A stretch of DNA of 64,000 bases from Mycobacterium terramassiliense (GCF_900157385.1 NZ_LT717701.1:1151772-1215771), one strand, 5' to 3'; counted from the stretch's first letter, positions 45,714 to 55,773 are shown. The notes: generated by a model from the sequence alone, not told the origin. Numbers and translations: made by a program.

Positions 45714-46883
45714 GTGAAGTGTCAGGCCGCAATACTTCGGGGAGTCGGCCACGAGTGGGGGGTCCACGACATCGATCTCGATCCCCCCGGAGCGGGGGAG
45801 GTCCTGGTGAAGATGGTCTCTGCCGGCATCTGTCATTCCGATGACCACTTCGCTACCGGTGATACCGTGCCCAGCGCCGATCTTGCCGAATTGATGCGCG
45901 CGGGCGGAGCCTTGGTCCCAGATTTGTTCCCGCTGCTGGGTGGGCACGAAGGTGCCGGGATAATCACAGAGGTCGGAACGGGGGTAACCGGACTGAAAAG
46001 CGGTGACCACGTTGGGATTTCCTTTCTGCCAGCTTGTGGCAACTGCAGCTGGTGTGTAAGCGGTCAGAGCTATCTGTGCGACGTTGGAGCCCGTATCAAC
46101 GACAAAGCCATGACGACAGACGGCACTACCCGGCGACACTTTGACGGTGAAGACTTGATGGCCATGATGCAGGTCGGTACCTTTGCCGAGTACGTTGTGG
46201 CCTCCGCGCGTTCCGTGATCAAAATCGACGAATCTATTCCGTTTGACGCGGCTGCGCTCGTGTCGTGCGGTGTGCCCACCGGATGGGGGTCGGCAACCAT
46301 AAGCGCCCAAACCGCGCCGGGTGACACAGTCGTCGTGATCGGTACCGGTGGTGTCGGGATGAACGCGGTGCAAGGCGCAAGAGCTGCCGGCGCAAAGGTT
46401 GTCGTCGGTGTGGACCCTGTCGAAGCCAAACGAGATATGGCGCCGTCGTTCGGCGCCACACACACGTGCCCTTCGGCCGTCGAATCGTTGGATTTGGTGC
46501 GGGAACTCACTCGTGGCGTTATGGCCGATCGGGTCATCATAACCGCCGGGGTCGTCCACGCCGATCTCATACCGGTGTCCATGGCGTTGACTCGCAAGGG
46601 CGGCACTTGCGTACTGACAGGCATCGTGCCCATCGAGGAGCTCTCGGTGCCGTTGATGCTTGCCGAGATGACTTATTCGCACAAGCAACTCAAAGGAGTC
46701 CTGTACGGCGGTATGAATCCGCGTGCAAGTATGCCTATGTTGCTGTCCATGTATCAAAGCGGCGCATTGAAATTGGACGAATTAGTGACTCGTCGCTACC
46801 GACTCGACCAGATTAACGAGGCAATCGCCGATATGCGGGCGGGTCGAAACATCCGCGGTGTCATCCAATTCCCCCAGGACTGA
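45714..46883 (+). CDS. NDMA-dependent-type Zn alcohol dehydrogenase
   Basis: A 389-aa MDR enzyme with the long insertion typical of the NDMA-dependent mycobacterial group (DTVPSADLAELMRAGGALVPDLFPLLGGHEGAG). Zinc ligands lie in CHSD and GGHE; the structural loop is CGNCSWCVSGQSYLC. NAD(P) site VIGTGGVGMNAVQGARA. Such enzymes keep NAD bound and need a separate electron acceptor such as mycofactocin. Start GTG 45714 after AAGGGGAACACG. With site 3 upstream it is probably in the same regulon. Confidence 0.9.
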   Translation: MKCQAAILRGVGHEWGVHDIDLDPPGAGEVLVKMVSAGICHSDDHFATGDTVPSADLAELMRAGGALVPDLFPLLGGHEGAGIITEVGTGVTGLKSGDHVGISFLPACGNCSWCVSGQSYLCDVGARINDKAMTTDGTTRRHFDGEDLMAMMQVGTFAEYVVASARSVIKIDESIPFDAAALVSCGVPTGWGSATISAQTAPGDTVVVIGTGGVGMNAVQGARAAGAKVVVGVDPVEAKRDMAPSFGATHTCPSAVESLDLVRELTRGVMADRVIITAGVVHADLIPVSMALTRKGGTCVLTGIVPIEELSVPLMLAEMTYSHKQLKGVLYGGMNPRASMPMLLSMYQSGALKLDELVTRRYRLDQINEAIADMRAGRNIRGVIQFPQD

Positions 46884-47653
46884 CCCAGCGCGCGCACTAC
46901 GCTTTCGCCCGCCGACCGCAGTGCGCATCGCGCGCACTTGCACCACGGCTTCATGAGTAAGGTATCGATCACTCGTCTTGCGACGAGACCGAGCGCGCCG
47001 TAAGTCACGACCACCAACGACCGCATCGCGCCCGGTGCGCTCAGCAGAGTGTCGGGCGAGCCTCGTTAACAAGCGTGGACGACATCGCGCGGCTCGCTGA
47101 CGGTCTGCGGCGACGCGCTCAGCTCTACGGTGGCGTGCTGTGTCTACGCCGTTCTCGGTTCGACGAGCCCACCGGTGGCGACGAGATGTTTCGTCAGCTG
47201 GTGTCGGCGGGGATCATCGAGCCGGCGGGCGATCAAAGCGGCCTTCGTAACGCCGGCTGCGTATTCGCCGTTAAGCCGCGGGACCGCTGGTCGCCAAACC
47301 CGGTTGACACCAAGGGTTTTCGCAACATTGTGTGGATCGCACCTGATTCAGCTAGCCAGCCTGGTGCCCTACGCTGTGACTAGCCTGAATGCCCAAACCC
47401 ATGCCTGGCCCACAGATCACCCTGCTATCCACCGACGCCGCCGGGCTCCCGTTGACGGGTGGAAGGCCTCGGAGGACAACAGAGCCGACCCTGCGACCAG
47501 GGTGCCGACCATCAGTGAGTTCAAGCAATTTGGCGCCCAGGCAGTCCGCGTCATCCCGACGCCCAGGAACGTGCCCACACGGCAGCCGCAGCTGACCGAC
47601 GCGGTCCGCAGCACCTCAGCATTGCCCTAACTGACGATCACCGCGACGGCGTC
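46884..47653. other. Region without a clear gene
   Basis: Contains a plus-strand frame 47075-47383 (MDDIARLADGLRRRAQLYGG) that may be a small decayed protein; I cannot assign a family. Nothing else recognised. Confidence 0.35.
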
Positions 47654-47974
47654 ATGGCTCGTTGGGCGCTGCGTGGACCGCCGTGGTGGCTGCGCGGCCC
47701 GACCCGGGCGCGCTGATGCGCTGGACGGCACTGTGCCGGACATCTGCCGCGGGCGACATCAGTGAGGCCCGCCGACCGACCTCCATCAAGAGTGTCAGGG
47801 TATTGGGGCCGGCGGGCTAGCACACGGGCCGGCCGACTCGCTTGCAGCGCGCTTGGCATGCTGGGACGTGGTTGTCGACGCTGGTCGTTTGCTTCTGCAG
47901 TATCAAACAAATTCGGTGCGCCCGACGACAGCGTGCCGACCGTCAGGAGCGGACAGTGGCTGGGGAAAGTCACC
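47654..47974 (+). repeat. ~325-bp duplicated sequence, copy A
   Basis: About 320 bp closely matching 51287-51614 with small indels and scattered substitutions (strong by eye, percentage not computed). Starts ATGGCTCGTTGGGCG and ends GTGGCTGGGGAAAGTCACC. Indels break any reading frame in both copies, so it is either a dead gene or a non-coding mobile element. Confidence 0.8.
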
Positions 47975-48079
47975 TAGCTGTGGTATTCCACTACGTTGGT
48001 TACACGGGAACTGCTCCGGTGGTTTATCCCGCCTGCACCGCGCGCCTCTATGGATTGGCGGTAGGGACGGCGGCGCCGG

Positions 48080-49705
48080 TCAGCTCCGGGCAAGGATGGC
48101 CGAAAGTGCTTGGCGCAGTTCTTTGTCCGGGTCGGCGGGGAGACTGTCGGCACGCCAGCCGACGAAATCGTCTGGGCGGACCAAGACCGCCCCGTCGGGC
48201 TTGAGTCCGCTGGCAGCCGCCCAGGCGCCATCGGGGTCAACGGTGTCGTCGATGTAATGGGCGGTGATCGGCACACCCAAGGTGTCGGACGACGATGTCG
48301 CCGCGGCGGTCCACCGCACCCCGTCCGCCCCGGTGAGCAGGGTGAACCCGGGAGCGAGCAGGTCGAGGGTCGAGATACGCTGCCCGTCGCGATGTACCCA
48401 GACGTGTGGGATGCGAGTGCCGGGTTGTGCGTGCAAGTCGTCGACGAGCGCTACGGTGCCTGGATCTGCCGCAGCCGCATCACCATTCACGATCGCGGCC
48501 GACCGGTATTGGTAGCCGATGACCACCGCGAAATTCGATGCTTTTTCCTCCGGCGGCAACGTCACGCTGTCGTTGTCGAACCGCAGGGCTTCAAGCTGCG
48601 GCCCGGTGCATGACTGGCGGGCGCAGAAACGCCCGATGGGGTGCCGCTCGGTGTGGTAGGTGCTCAGCAACTCGGGTCCGGCCACGCCGTTCACGACGGC
48701 GGCGAGCTTCCAGGCCAGGTTGTCGGCGCTCTGGATGGCGATGTTGGCTCCCCCGGCCCGAAACGGCGGTATGGTGTGCGCCGAGTCGCCGACAAGAAAC
48801 ACACGCCCGCACTGGAATTGGTCGGCCACCTGTTCGGCTGGTTGCCAGCGCATGATGTCGATGATCTCGACAGGAATCTGTTCACCGATGGCCGTGAGGA
48901 GCAGCTCGTGGCAACGGTCCGGGGTGAATTGTTCGGCGGTTTCCCCGCGTTCAGGGAAATAGGTGATCACGAACACCCCAAGGTCACTGTCAGTCGAGAC
49001 GAATAGCCCGTCCACCTCGGCGTTTCTGATTTGCAGAACGTCCCCATCGCCCAGGTTAGGGACGAGTTTGCGCCACGGCGCCCGAAAGTAAATGAGGATG
49101 GAGTACAGCGGCCACACACCCGACCCGGACGTGCTGATGCCCAGTGTCTCTCGGACCGGGCTGTGGACACCGTCGGCGGCGACCAGGTAGTCGGCGCGCA
49201 GCGTTTCGGACTTTCCTGAATCGCGTTCGCGCACAACCGCTGTGATGCCTGTGTCGTCCTGCTCGAAGAATGACAACTCTGTCCCATAGCGCACCTGACT
49301 GCCATGGTGGCGAGCGTGTGCGAGCAGGATCGGCTCGGTCCTGCTCTGCGGGCAGAACTGCACGGAAGGCTCTGGGCTTAGCCCCTCAAACTCCGAAACC
49401 ATTCCGGAGACAAGGGCGTTCATCGCCACGGCTGGTTCTTCTATTGCACCGTTCACGGTCGCCTTAACCACCGTGTCCGAAGGGTGCTCGGCGACGGCGT
49501 GGACCGCATCGCTGACACCGAGACGGCGCAGGATCTCGAAGGTGCGGAAGCCGACGTTGCGAGCTTTCGGATAGACGAAGACCTCAGCCCGCCGTTCGAC
49601 CAGCAGGGAATGAACTCCGTCCTTGGCCAGCAGTGCCGACATCGCCAGCCCGCCGACGCCCGCGCCGACGATAAGCACAGGAACACGCGTGACGTTCATA
49701 CTCAT
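48080..49705 (-). CDS. Class A FAD-dependent aromatic monooxygenase
   Basis: A 541-aa flavoprotein hydroxylase. VLIVGAGVGGLAMSALLAKDG is the FAD Rossmann motif, VAADGVHSPVRETLG the DG motif, and VFLVGDSAHTIPPFRAGGAN the GD motif. Extra C-terminal thioredoxin-like region as in phenol hydroxylases and polyketide hydroxylases (TfdB, RdmE types). Reaction: ring hydroxylation with NAD(P)H and O2. Followed on the same strand by the Ddn-like gene upstream (38 bp gap). Confidence 0.88.
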   Translation of the reverse strand: MSMNVTRVPVLIVGAGVGGLAMSALLAKDGVHSLLVERRAEVFVYPKARNVGFRTFEILRRLGVSDAVHAVAEHPSDTVVKATVNGAIEEPAVAMNALVSGMVSEFEGLSPEPSVQFCPQSRTEPILLAHARHHGSQVRYGTELSFFEQDDTGITAVVRERDSGKSETLRADYLVAADGVHSPVRETLGISTSGSGVWPLYSILIYFRAPWRKLVPNLGDGDVLQIRNAEVDGLFVSTDSDLGVFVITYFPERGETAEQFTPDRCHELLLTAIGEQIPVEIIDIMRWQPAEQVADQFQCGRVFLVGDSAHTIPPFRAGGANIAIQSADNLAWKLAAVVNGVAGPELLSTYHTERHPIGRFCARQSCTGPQLEALRFDNDSVTLPPEEKASNFAVVIGYQYRSAAIVNGDAAAADPGTVALVDDLHAQPGTRIPHVWVHRDGQRISTLDLLAPGFTLLTGADGVRWTAAATSSSDTLGVPITAHYIDDTVDPDGAWAAASGLKPDGAVLVRPDDFVGWRADSLPADPDKELRQALSAILARS

Positions 49706-49743
49706 TTTCCTTCCACGGATTCGGCGACGCCGGCAGGATGCAG

Positions 49744-50232
49744 CTACAGGAAAGCCTTCGTTCCCGGGCCGGCGATAAACGGCTTTACCAGCGGCGGATA
49801 AGCCTTCATCGCCTGACCCGCGGGGATAAGTTCAGGCCTTTCCAGCGCGTACTCTTTGCCATTCCAGGTGAGCGCGCATTTCCCGGCGGCCAGGACGTTG
49901 CGGCACCAATCGACTTCGGGGTATGCCACCCCCAACACGAAACCGTCGCCGAGGCGGTACGCGCTCAGCGGGGTCACGTAGCTTTGTCCGCTGCGCCGCC
50001 CCACGTGATGCAGAGCAGCGAGGTTGAAGTAGAGCATTCCCACGCGGGTTCCGGCGATCCGTCGCATCGGACGGTTCGCCGTCTTGGTGCACCGGCGGAT
50101 CCTGTCGCTGAACCACTTCACCCGCAGCAGCGGTGAGACGGCGAGTAACAGGAGATACAACCCCGCCGCGGTCACGACGGGTACCGCTATCACTATCCCT
50201 AGCAAATAAATCAGTCGGTTGCGAGGCTCCAT
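49744..50232 (-). CDS. Deazaflavin (F420)-dependent nitroreductase-family protein
   Basis: A 162-aa protein: hydrophobic N-terminal segment (about residues 7-32) for membrane attachment, then a Ddn-type split barrel with HHVGRRSGQSYVTPLSAYR and WCRNVLAAGKCALTWNG. Members use F420H2 to reduce quinones or nitro compounds. It may supply reduced quinone or protect against redox cycling next to the monooxygenase. Confidence 0.85.
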   Translation of the reverse strand: MEPRNRLIYLLGIVIAVPVVTAAGLYLLLLAVSPLLRVKWFSDRIRRCTKTANRPMRRIAGTRVGMLYFNLAALHHVGRRSGQSYVTPLSAYRLGDGFVLGVAYPEVDWCRNVLAAGKCALTWNGKEYALERPELIPAGQAMKAYPPLVKPFIAGPGTKAFL

Positions 50233-50367
50233 GCGGCTGGCTCGCTTCCTATCGCCGCTCTCATATCATAGACAGAACGTGTCAGTTCCGTTCCGTATGA
50301 AGGATGCCACGGATCCCGGCCGCATGCAACGTACGGAGGTTCGTCGCCTAGGCCGCTCCGAGATGCG

Positions 50368-51021
50368 CTACTCGCCGGCGTCGGTGGGTGTAAGCGTCAG
50401 CAACAATCCCTCGAGGGCACGCCGAACGAATACCCGATCGACCGGCCGTCCCGTCATCACGCGCAGGATGTTGAGGCCCACGAAGGCGTCGGGTATCACA
50501 GTCAAATCGCGACCCGAGGGAATCTCGCCCCGGGTCACGGCCTGGTCAAGAAGCGCCTTGATGATCTGACGCGGCGTGGACAGCGCAAGGTCATCCAGCG
50601 CCGCCGCGAGGACGGGATGGTTCATCGCCGCCGTCGCCGCGCCGACGATCACCTTGACCGTGCTCAGAGTGGCTTCATCGTAGTCCGGCACCATGGCTGC
50701 CACCGCGTCGATGTCGCCGCGCAGACTCCCGGTATTCGGTGGCTCGACAGGTCGAAGTCCATATCGCCAATGCGCGATCGCCTCGGCCACCACCATGGCC
50801 TTCGACGACCAGCGCCGATAGATCGCGGCCTTACCCACCCCAGCGCGCGACGCGATATCGTCCATGCTCATCCGGTCATAGCCAAGCTCGCCGAGCCCTT
50901 GCAGCGCCGCATCGAGGATGGCGGCATCAAGAGAGGGATCAAAGCGTCCCGCATTTCTCCCTGCTGGTTGTCGGCGCGTTGTGCGTGCCGCCTGACCGCC
51001 TCCAACGCTGTCGGTACTCAT
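50368..51021 (-). CDS. TetR-family regulator
   Basis: A 217-aa TetR protein; HTH MSMDDIASRAGVGKAAIYRRWSSKAMVV near residue 50, of the AcrR type with a C-terminal TetR_C_11-like domain. ATG 51021 after GAGGGAC. It lies upstream of the Ddn-like and monooxygenase genes on the same strand (136 bp gap) and may be cotranscribed with or repress them. Confidence 0.85.
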   Translation of the reverse strand: MSTDSVGGGQAARTTRRQPAGRNAGRFDPSLDAAILDAALQGLGELGYDRMSMDDIASRAGVGKAAIYRRWSSKAMVVAEAIAHWRYGLRPVEPPNTGSLRGDIDAVAAMVPDYDEATLSTVKVIVGAATAAMNHPVLAAALDDLALSTPRQIIKALLDQAVTRGEIPSGRDLTVIPDAFVGLNILRVMTGRPVDRVFVRRALEGLLLTLTPTDAGE

Positions 51022-51262
51022 GCAGGTCGGTCCCTCACTTTAGAGCAAGACGAAGCTGTTCCGTCTCAACCTAGCCGGGCCGGCAATCTCGCCGCAAAAG
51101 ACGAGGGTGGATACACAGCATTTTGCGCCCAGAGCTAACGATCGCCGCCGGGAGGGCAGATCCGCCGCGGACGCGTCATCAGCGGCCAGGCGGAACGAAC
51201 GGGAGCGCCGCCATTCCCGCGCGCCAATGTGGTCTTGTTCGAATGACTTCACCGCGTAACCC

Positions 51263-51287
51263 GTAAGACTCAGAGTCAGTCTCGATA
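51263..51287 (+). repeat. 25-bp repeat, copy 1
   Basis: GTAAGACTCAGAGTC then AGTCTCGATA; matches 52773-52797 with one mismatch. It contains inverted AGACT/AGTCT and abuts copy B of the 325-bp repeat. Confidence 0.6.
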
Positions 51288-51614
51288 TGGCTCGTTGGGC
51301 GCCGCGTGGACCGCCGTGGTGGCTGCGCGCGGCCCGACCCGGGCGCGCTGATGCGCTGGACGGCACTGTGCCGGACACATGGGCCGCGGGCGACATCGGG
51401 GGAGGGCCGCCGGCCAACCTCCATCAAGAGGTGTCAGGGTATTGGCCGGCGGGCTAGCACACCGGCCGGCCGACGGCGCTTGCAGCGCTTGGCATGCTGC
51501 TGGGACGTGGTTGTCGACACTGGTCGGTTGCTTCTGCAGTATCAATCAAATTCGGTGCGCCTGACGACAAGCATGCCAACCGTCTTGAGTGGACAGTGGC
51601 TGGGGAACGTCACC
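51287..51614 (+). repeat. ~325-bp duplicated sequence, copy B
   Basis: Direct repeat of 47654-47974, about 3.6 kb apart, flanking the monooxygenase, Ddn-like and TetR genes. The remaining 51022-51752 has no recognised gene. Confidence 0.8.
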
Positions 51615-51752
51615 GAGCGTTGGAAGGCCGAGTTCGGCGACTGCGTGTCCGAGGTGAGGTTCGCATTCGTTGATGCGCGCGGGTCAGCCAAACCTGTAAG
51701 TCGTGGGGTCAACACTGCGCTAGTTCATACGATGTGGAATGGAGAGCTAGAT

Positions 51753-52562
51753 ATGGCAGGGAAAGTGTGGTTCATTACCGGGGTCTCGCGGGGGTTTGGC
51801 CGGATGTGGGCGTTGGCGGCATTGGAACGAGGAGACAAGGTTGCCGCGACCGCGCGCGACACCACGACGCTCACCGATCTGCGCGAGCGCTTCGGCGATG
51901 CAATGCTGCCGCTGGAACTCGATGTGACTGACCGTGACGGTGACTTCAGCTGTGTGGCCGCAGCTTTTGCCCACTTTGGCCGGCTCGACGTCGTGGTAAA
52001 CAATGCCGGTTACGGGCAGCTTGGCTTCATCGAAGAACTTTCCGAAGGTGAAGTCCGTGATCAGATGGAAGCGAATTTCTTTGGTGCCGTGTGGATCACG
52101 CAAGCAGCGTTGCCATTCATGCGTAAACAGCGCAGCGGCCACATCATCCAGATCTCCTCGGTCGCTGGTCTTTTCACGCTGGGCGATGCCGGACTGTACT
52201 GTGCCTCGAAATTCGCATTGGAGGGTTTCAGCGACGCGCTGGCTTCTGAGATCGAACCATTCGGTATCCATGTCACCCTCGTCGAACCCGGCCTATTTGC
52301 GACTGACTTTGCAGGATCGTCCGCCAAGCGGCCCGACCAAATGCCCCATTACGCCCGCGGGCACCAGGAATCGGCGGCTGCGCTGGCCGACATTTTGGGT
52401 GAGCCAAATGACCCGGAGCCGACGGCTGCAGCGTTACTCAAAGTCGTTGACGCACCGAGGCCTCCGCGCCGCGTGATCTTCGATTCCAAGATGGTGCCGG
52501 TCATTAAGAACTTCTACCAGCACCGAATCGCGGTCTGGGAGGAGTGGAAAGACGTGACATGA
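51753..52562 (+). CDS. Short-chain dehydrogenase/reductase
   Basis: A 269-aa classical SDR. WFITGVSRGFGR is the cofactor motif (TGxxxGxG), NNAGY follows near residue 87, and ISSVAGLFTLGDAGLYCASKFALEG holds Ser, Tyr and Lys. The C-terminal part resembles SDR family members acting on ketones near steroid and fatty-acid genes. ATG 51753 with GGAGAGCTAG; the open frame upstream is the repeat and is not coding. Confidence 0.9.
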   Translation: MAGKVWFITGVSRGFGRMWALAALERGDKVAATARDTTTLTDLRERFGDAMLPLELDVTDRDGDFSCVAAAFAHFGRLDVVVNNAGYGQLGFIEELSEGEVRDQMEANFFGAVWITQAALPFMRKQRSGHIIQISSVAGLFTLGDAGLYCASKFALEGFSDALASEIEPFGIHVTLVEPGLFATDFAGSSAKRPDQMPHYARGHQESAAALADILGEPNDPEPTAAALLKVVDAPRPPRRVIFDSKMVPVIKNFYQHRIAVWEEWKDVT

Positions 52563-52772
52563 CAGCTGGCAGGGCGCACTGCAGAGTTACGACTTGACCG
52601 CCGGATGCCGGCTCAGACCGGTCGCAGTTGTCCGATGCGATCTTCCCGGTCGGCCCTGCTCATGGTCCGCCTGTTCTAAGGGAGGCTCCTGGAGACAATC
52701 GGTTGGCGAGGACATCGTGTGGGTCGCTGACGGTCAGTGGCATTTTGCTACGCGGTGCGCGCCCAGTTCACT

Positions 52773-52797
52773 GTAAGACTCAGACTCAGTCTCGATA
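52773..52797 (+). repeat. 25-bp repeat, copy 2
   Basis: GTAAGACTCAGACTC then AGTCTCGATA; one mismatch to copy 1. It lies between the convergent SDR and FadD genes. Confidence 0.6.
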
Positions 52798-52856
52798 CCG
52801 ATTCTCCTGCTGCACTGCGCAAATGCTGGCGGGACGACGAGATGCGAATCAGTTGG

Positions 52857-54527
52857 CTAACCCGGCGGGTTCCGCGCCTGTTGATAGGCCCAGCGGTAGT
52901 CGGGTTTGCCTGCGGGACTTCGTTCGATGCCGTCACGAAACACGACTGCTTTGGGCAGCTTGTAGCGTGCGATCGACTTTGCGGCATGGTCTATCAGATG
53001 CTGTGCGCTGGCATCGGCGCTACCGGTGAGGGCCACAATCGCGACGACTTCTTGTCCCCACCGCTCGCTGGGCCGCGCCGCGACCACCACATCAGCGACC
53101 GCGGGGTGTGAGGCAATCGCCGCTTCGACCTCTTCGGCGAAAATCTTTTCGCCGCCGGAATTTATCGTGACCGAATCGCGGCCGAGCAATTCGATCGACC
53201 CGTCGGCAAGGTGGCGCGCGCGGTCACCGGGAATCGAATAACGGTGCCCCTGGATCTCAGGGAAAGTTGCGGCTGTTTTCACGGCATCACCCAGATAGCC
53301 CAACGGGACGAATCCGCGTTGCGCCAGCCAACCCATACCCTCATGACCTGGGCTTAGGATGGCGCGCAAATCCTCGGACGCCACACAGGTGTCAGGGCCG
53401 GGCGTGAAACTACTGCTGAGATCGGCATCGCCGCTCGACAATTGGCGCATCTGCTGGCCAGCCTCAGAGGAGCCCACACCGTCGATCATCAACAGTCCCG
53501 GGCGCACTTGGGCCAGTCGATGTTTGATCGCCGACGTTAGGGCTGCCCCACCGTTGGCCCACACCGCTACGCTGCTCAATGCGGCGCCGCGCCGCGCCGC
53601 GGCGGCCAGCACCGGCCGCGCCATCGCGTCGCCGACGGCCTGCACCACGACGATCTGTTCGGCGTCGATGAGGTTGACCACCTCCTCAGCGTCCATGCGG
53701 TCCACCGCGGTGGGCAGCACGACGGTCTGGCCGGTGGTCATGGCGTTGAGTACCGACCATTGCGCCGCGCCGTGCATCAGCGGGGGCAGCACAAGAATCT
53801 TCGCTGGCGCCGTTGCGGCGGCTCGCGCGACGAGCTCCTGGCACGAACCGATGACTTCGCCGGTGAGAAAGTCACGGCCCCCGAAGGCGGAAACGAAGAT
53901 ATCGTGTTGGCGCCACAGCACGCCTTTGGGTCTGCCGGTGGTGCCGCCGGTGTAGAGCACGTATAGGTCATCAGGCGACGGGGTGACGTCTGGTGGATCG
54001 ACCCGGCCAGAACCCACGATCGATTCGTAGTCGACCGCGCCCGGTAACAGATCATGATCTGATGCGTCGGCGATCTGGATGAGCACCCGAACGTGCGGCA
54101 GTTCCGGCAGGACCTCGGCCACTCGGGGCGCAAACGTGCCGTGATACAGCAGCGCGCTGGCGCCCGAATCGGCCAGCAGATATGTCAATTCGTCTTTGAC
54201 GTAGCGGTAATTAATGTTAAATGGCGCCACTCGGGAACCGAAGGCTGCCAGCATGCCCTCGATGTACTCATTGCCGTTGAGCGCATAGATGCCGAGCAGG
54301 TCCTGACCGCACTGGTGATTGGCTAACTCCCGCCGATCGGTGTGACAGCCCAGTCCACGTCCATTCAAGAACCGGGCCAGCCGGTTGGCCCGATGCACCA
54401 CTTGCAGGTAGGTCAAGCGCTTATCGCCCTGAACGATGAATTCCCGCTCGGCGATAGCGGCAGCGATAGCGTTGGCGACAGCGCTGACGGTATACCGCGG
54501 TGCTAGAGGATCAACGACGCCATTCAC
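52857..54527 (-). CDS. Acyl-CoA ligase (FadD19-like)
   Basis: A 556-aa AMP-forming ligase close to the steroid-acid ligase FadD19 by eye. PFNINYRYVKDELTYLLADS, LYTGGTTGRPKGVLWR (P-loop), GDAMARP, and the end RSPAGKPDYRWAYQQA match FadD19. The A10 Lys is in SPAGKPDYR. GTG 54527 is the likely start with AGGGGGCTCCC upstream; the longer frame to 54761 is low-complexity. It would activate a steroid or terpenoid acid to its CoA ester. Confidence 0.88.
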   Translation of the reverse strand: MNGVVDPLAPRYTVSAVANAIAAAIAEREFIVQGDKRLTYLQVVHRANRLARFLNGRGLGCHTDRRELANHQCGQDLLGIYALNGNEYIEGMLAAFGSRVAPFNINYRYVKDELTYLLADSGASALLYHGTFAPRVAEVLPELPHVRVLIQIADASDHDLLPGAVDYESIVGSGRVDPPDVTPSPDDLYVLYTGGTTGRPKGVLWRQHDIFVSAFGGRDFLTGEVIGSCQELVARAAATAPAKILVLPPLMHGAAQWSVLNAMTTGQTVVLPTAVDRMDAEEVVNLIDAEQIVVVQAVGDAMARPVLAAAARRGAALSSVAVWANGGAALTSAIKHRLAQVRPGLLMIDGVGSSEAGQQMRQLSSGDADLSSSFTPGPDTCVASEDLRAILSPGHEGMGWLAQRGFVPLGYLGDAVKTAATFPEIQGHRYSIPGDRARHLADGSIELLGRDSVTINSGGEKIFAEEVEAAIASHPAVADVVVAARPSERWGQEVVAIVALTGSADASAQHLIDHAAKSIARYKLPKAVVFRDGIERSPAGKPDYRWAYQQARNPPG

Positions 54528-54750
54528 CGGGAGCCCCCTGGGCGCGGGAGCACACGGGGACAGATACCAGCAGAAGCCGTCGGTGATCGCATCACCTTGC
54601 TCGACGATCCGCCGAGATGGCGGGGAGGCGGCGAAGGCCGCCGCGTGGGATCGATGATGGCACAGGCTAATCCAGCGTCGCAGACCGTCCCTACCCGCGC
54701 GGCAGCGCGCCATGGCCCCGGGTAACCCGTTGCTTTGACGCGATGGATCC

Positions 54751-54790
54751 CCGGCGTCCACGCATCCTCGATGTGGAGGATGGACGCCGG
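54751..54790. terminator. Hairpin between FadD19-like and SDR genes
   Basis: CCGGCGTCC and ATCCTC pair with GAGGAT and GGACGCCGG (54776-54790) around a 6-nt loop with a 4-nt bulge. Likely terminator for the SDR at 54931 transcribed leftward. The rest of 54528-54930 has no gene. Confidence 0.6.
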
Positions 54791-54930
54791 CTTTGCAGAC
54801 CTGCCGACCGGCACACCCCTCACGTCCCGGGCAGCAGCGATCGGTGAGGATTCACCGTGGGCCACCGACTGCCTCCCGCTTCGTGGTTCGCTATTGCGAT
54901 GCACCTCGATAGCCACGCGCAGCGTCCGTT

Positions 54931-55773
54931 TCATGTCGCCGAATTGAGTAGGGCATCGGGCGCAGGCATTCTTGAGTAATCGATCTGGTTGGTGATGATT
55001 GCCGCCGAAAAACCGTTGTCGACAAGCAAATTGGTTCCGTTGATGTAACCAGCAGCGTCAGAGCCCAAAAAGGTCAGCGCGTCCGCGATCTCACCGGGCG
55101 TGGCTTTGCGCCCACCGCTTTGGCTGACGGTCCAATCAAGCATCCCTGCTCCCATCGACGTCTGAAAGTCAGGGAGCAGCGGGGTGTCGATAATCCCCGG
55201 GCAGGCGCTGTTGATTCGGATGCCGCGCCGGCCCAGTGGCACAGCCTGCTGCAGGGTAAGCACCTGAAGACACTCTTTGGAAAAACCGTAGGAATTGTGG
55301 GTCAGCTCGGGATGGGCCTGCACCCACTCCAGGGCCTCGTGCCAATCCTCAATGGCCAACAACTCCAGGATCGCGGCCAACCGCTCCATGTATCCGCCCC
55401 CGGCGATGGACGCGGTGTTGACCACGGCGCCCCGTGCGGGCAGTCGATCCTGTAGAGCAGCGATCAGGCGGCGTGGTGCCAGCACGTTGACACCCATGAC
55501 AACCGGAAGGGGCATGGTGGCAGCAACACCGGCGTTGTTGAAAAGCACATCGATACGATCCGGAAGTTCGTTGATGGCTTGATCGACGGCCAGTCGATCG
55601 GACAGGTCAACGGTGATGGAGTCGTCAACGGATGTGCCACACGGCTTGATATCGAGGCCAATGATGCGCTGGGCTCCTGCGGCCCGCAGCCGCTCGGTCA
55701 GGGCAGCACCGACTCCGGTGGCTGCGCCCGTGACGACCACAGTCTTGTGCTGATAGTCGATGATGGCAGACAT
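54931..55773 (-). CDS. Short-chain dehydrogenase (hydroxysteroid dehydrogenase-like)
   Basis: A 280-aa SDR with VVTGAATGVGAAL, FNNAGVAATMPLP, and NTASIAGGG followed by NSYGFSKECLQVL carrying Tyr and Lys. The 40-residue insertion between Ser and Tyr (ERLAAILELLAIEDWHEALEWV) is typical of 3-alpha- and 17-beta-HSDH-like mycobacterial SDRs (Rv3548c/Rv3549c type). ATG 55773; the upstream open frame is not needed. Confidence 0.88.
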   Translation of the reverse strand: MSAIIDYQHKTVVVTGAATGVGAALTERLRAAGAQRIIGLDIKPCGTSVDDSITVDLSDRLAVDQAINELPDRIDVLFNNAGVAATMPLPVVMGVNVLAPRRLIAALQDRLPARGAVVNTASIAGGGYMERLAAILELLAIEDWHEALEWVQAHPELTHNSYGFSKECLQVLTLQQAVPLGRRGIRINSACPGIIDTPLLPDFQTSMGAGMLDWTVSQSGGRKATPGEIADALTFLGSDAAGYINGTNLLVDNGFSAAIITNQIDYSRMPAPDALLNSAT

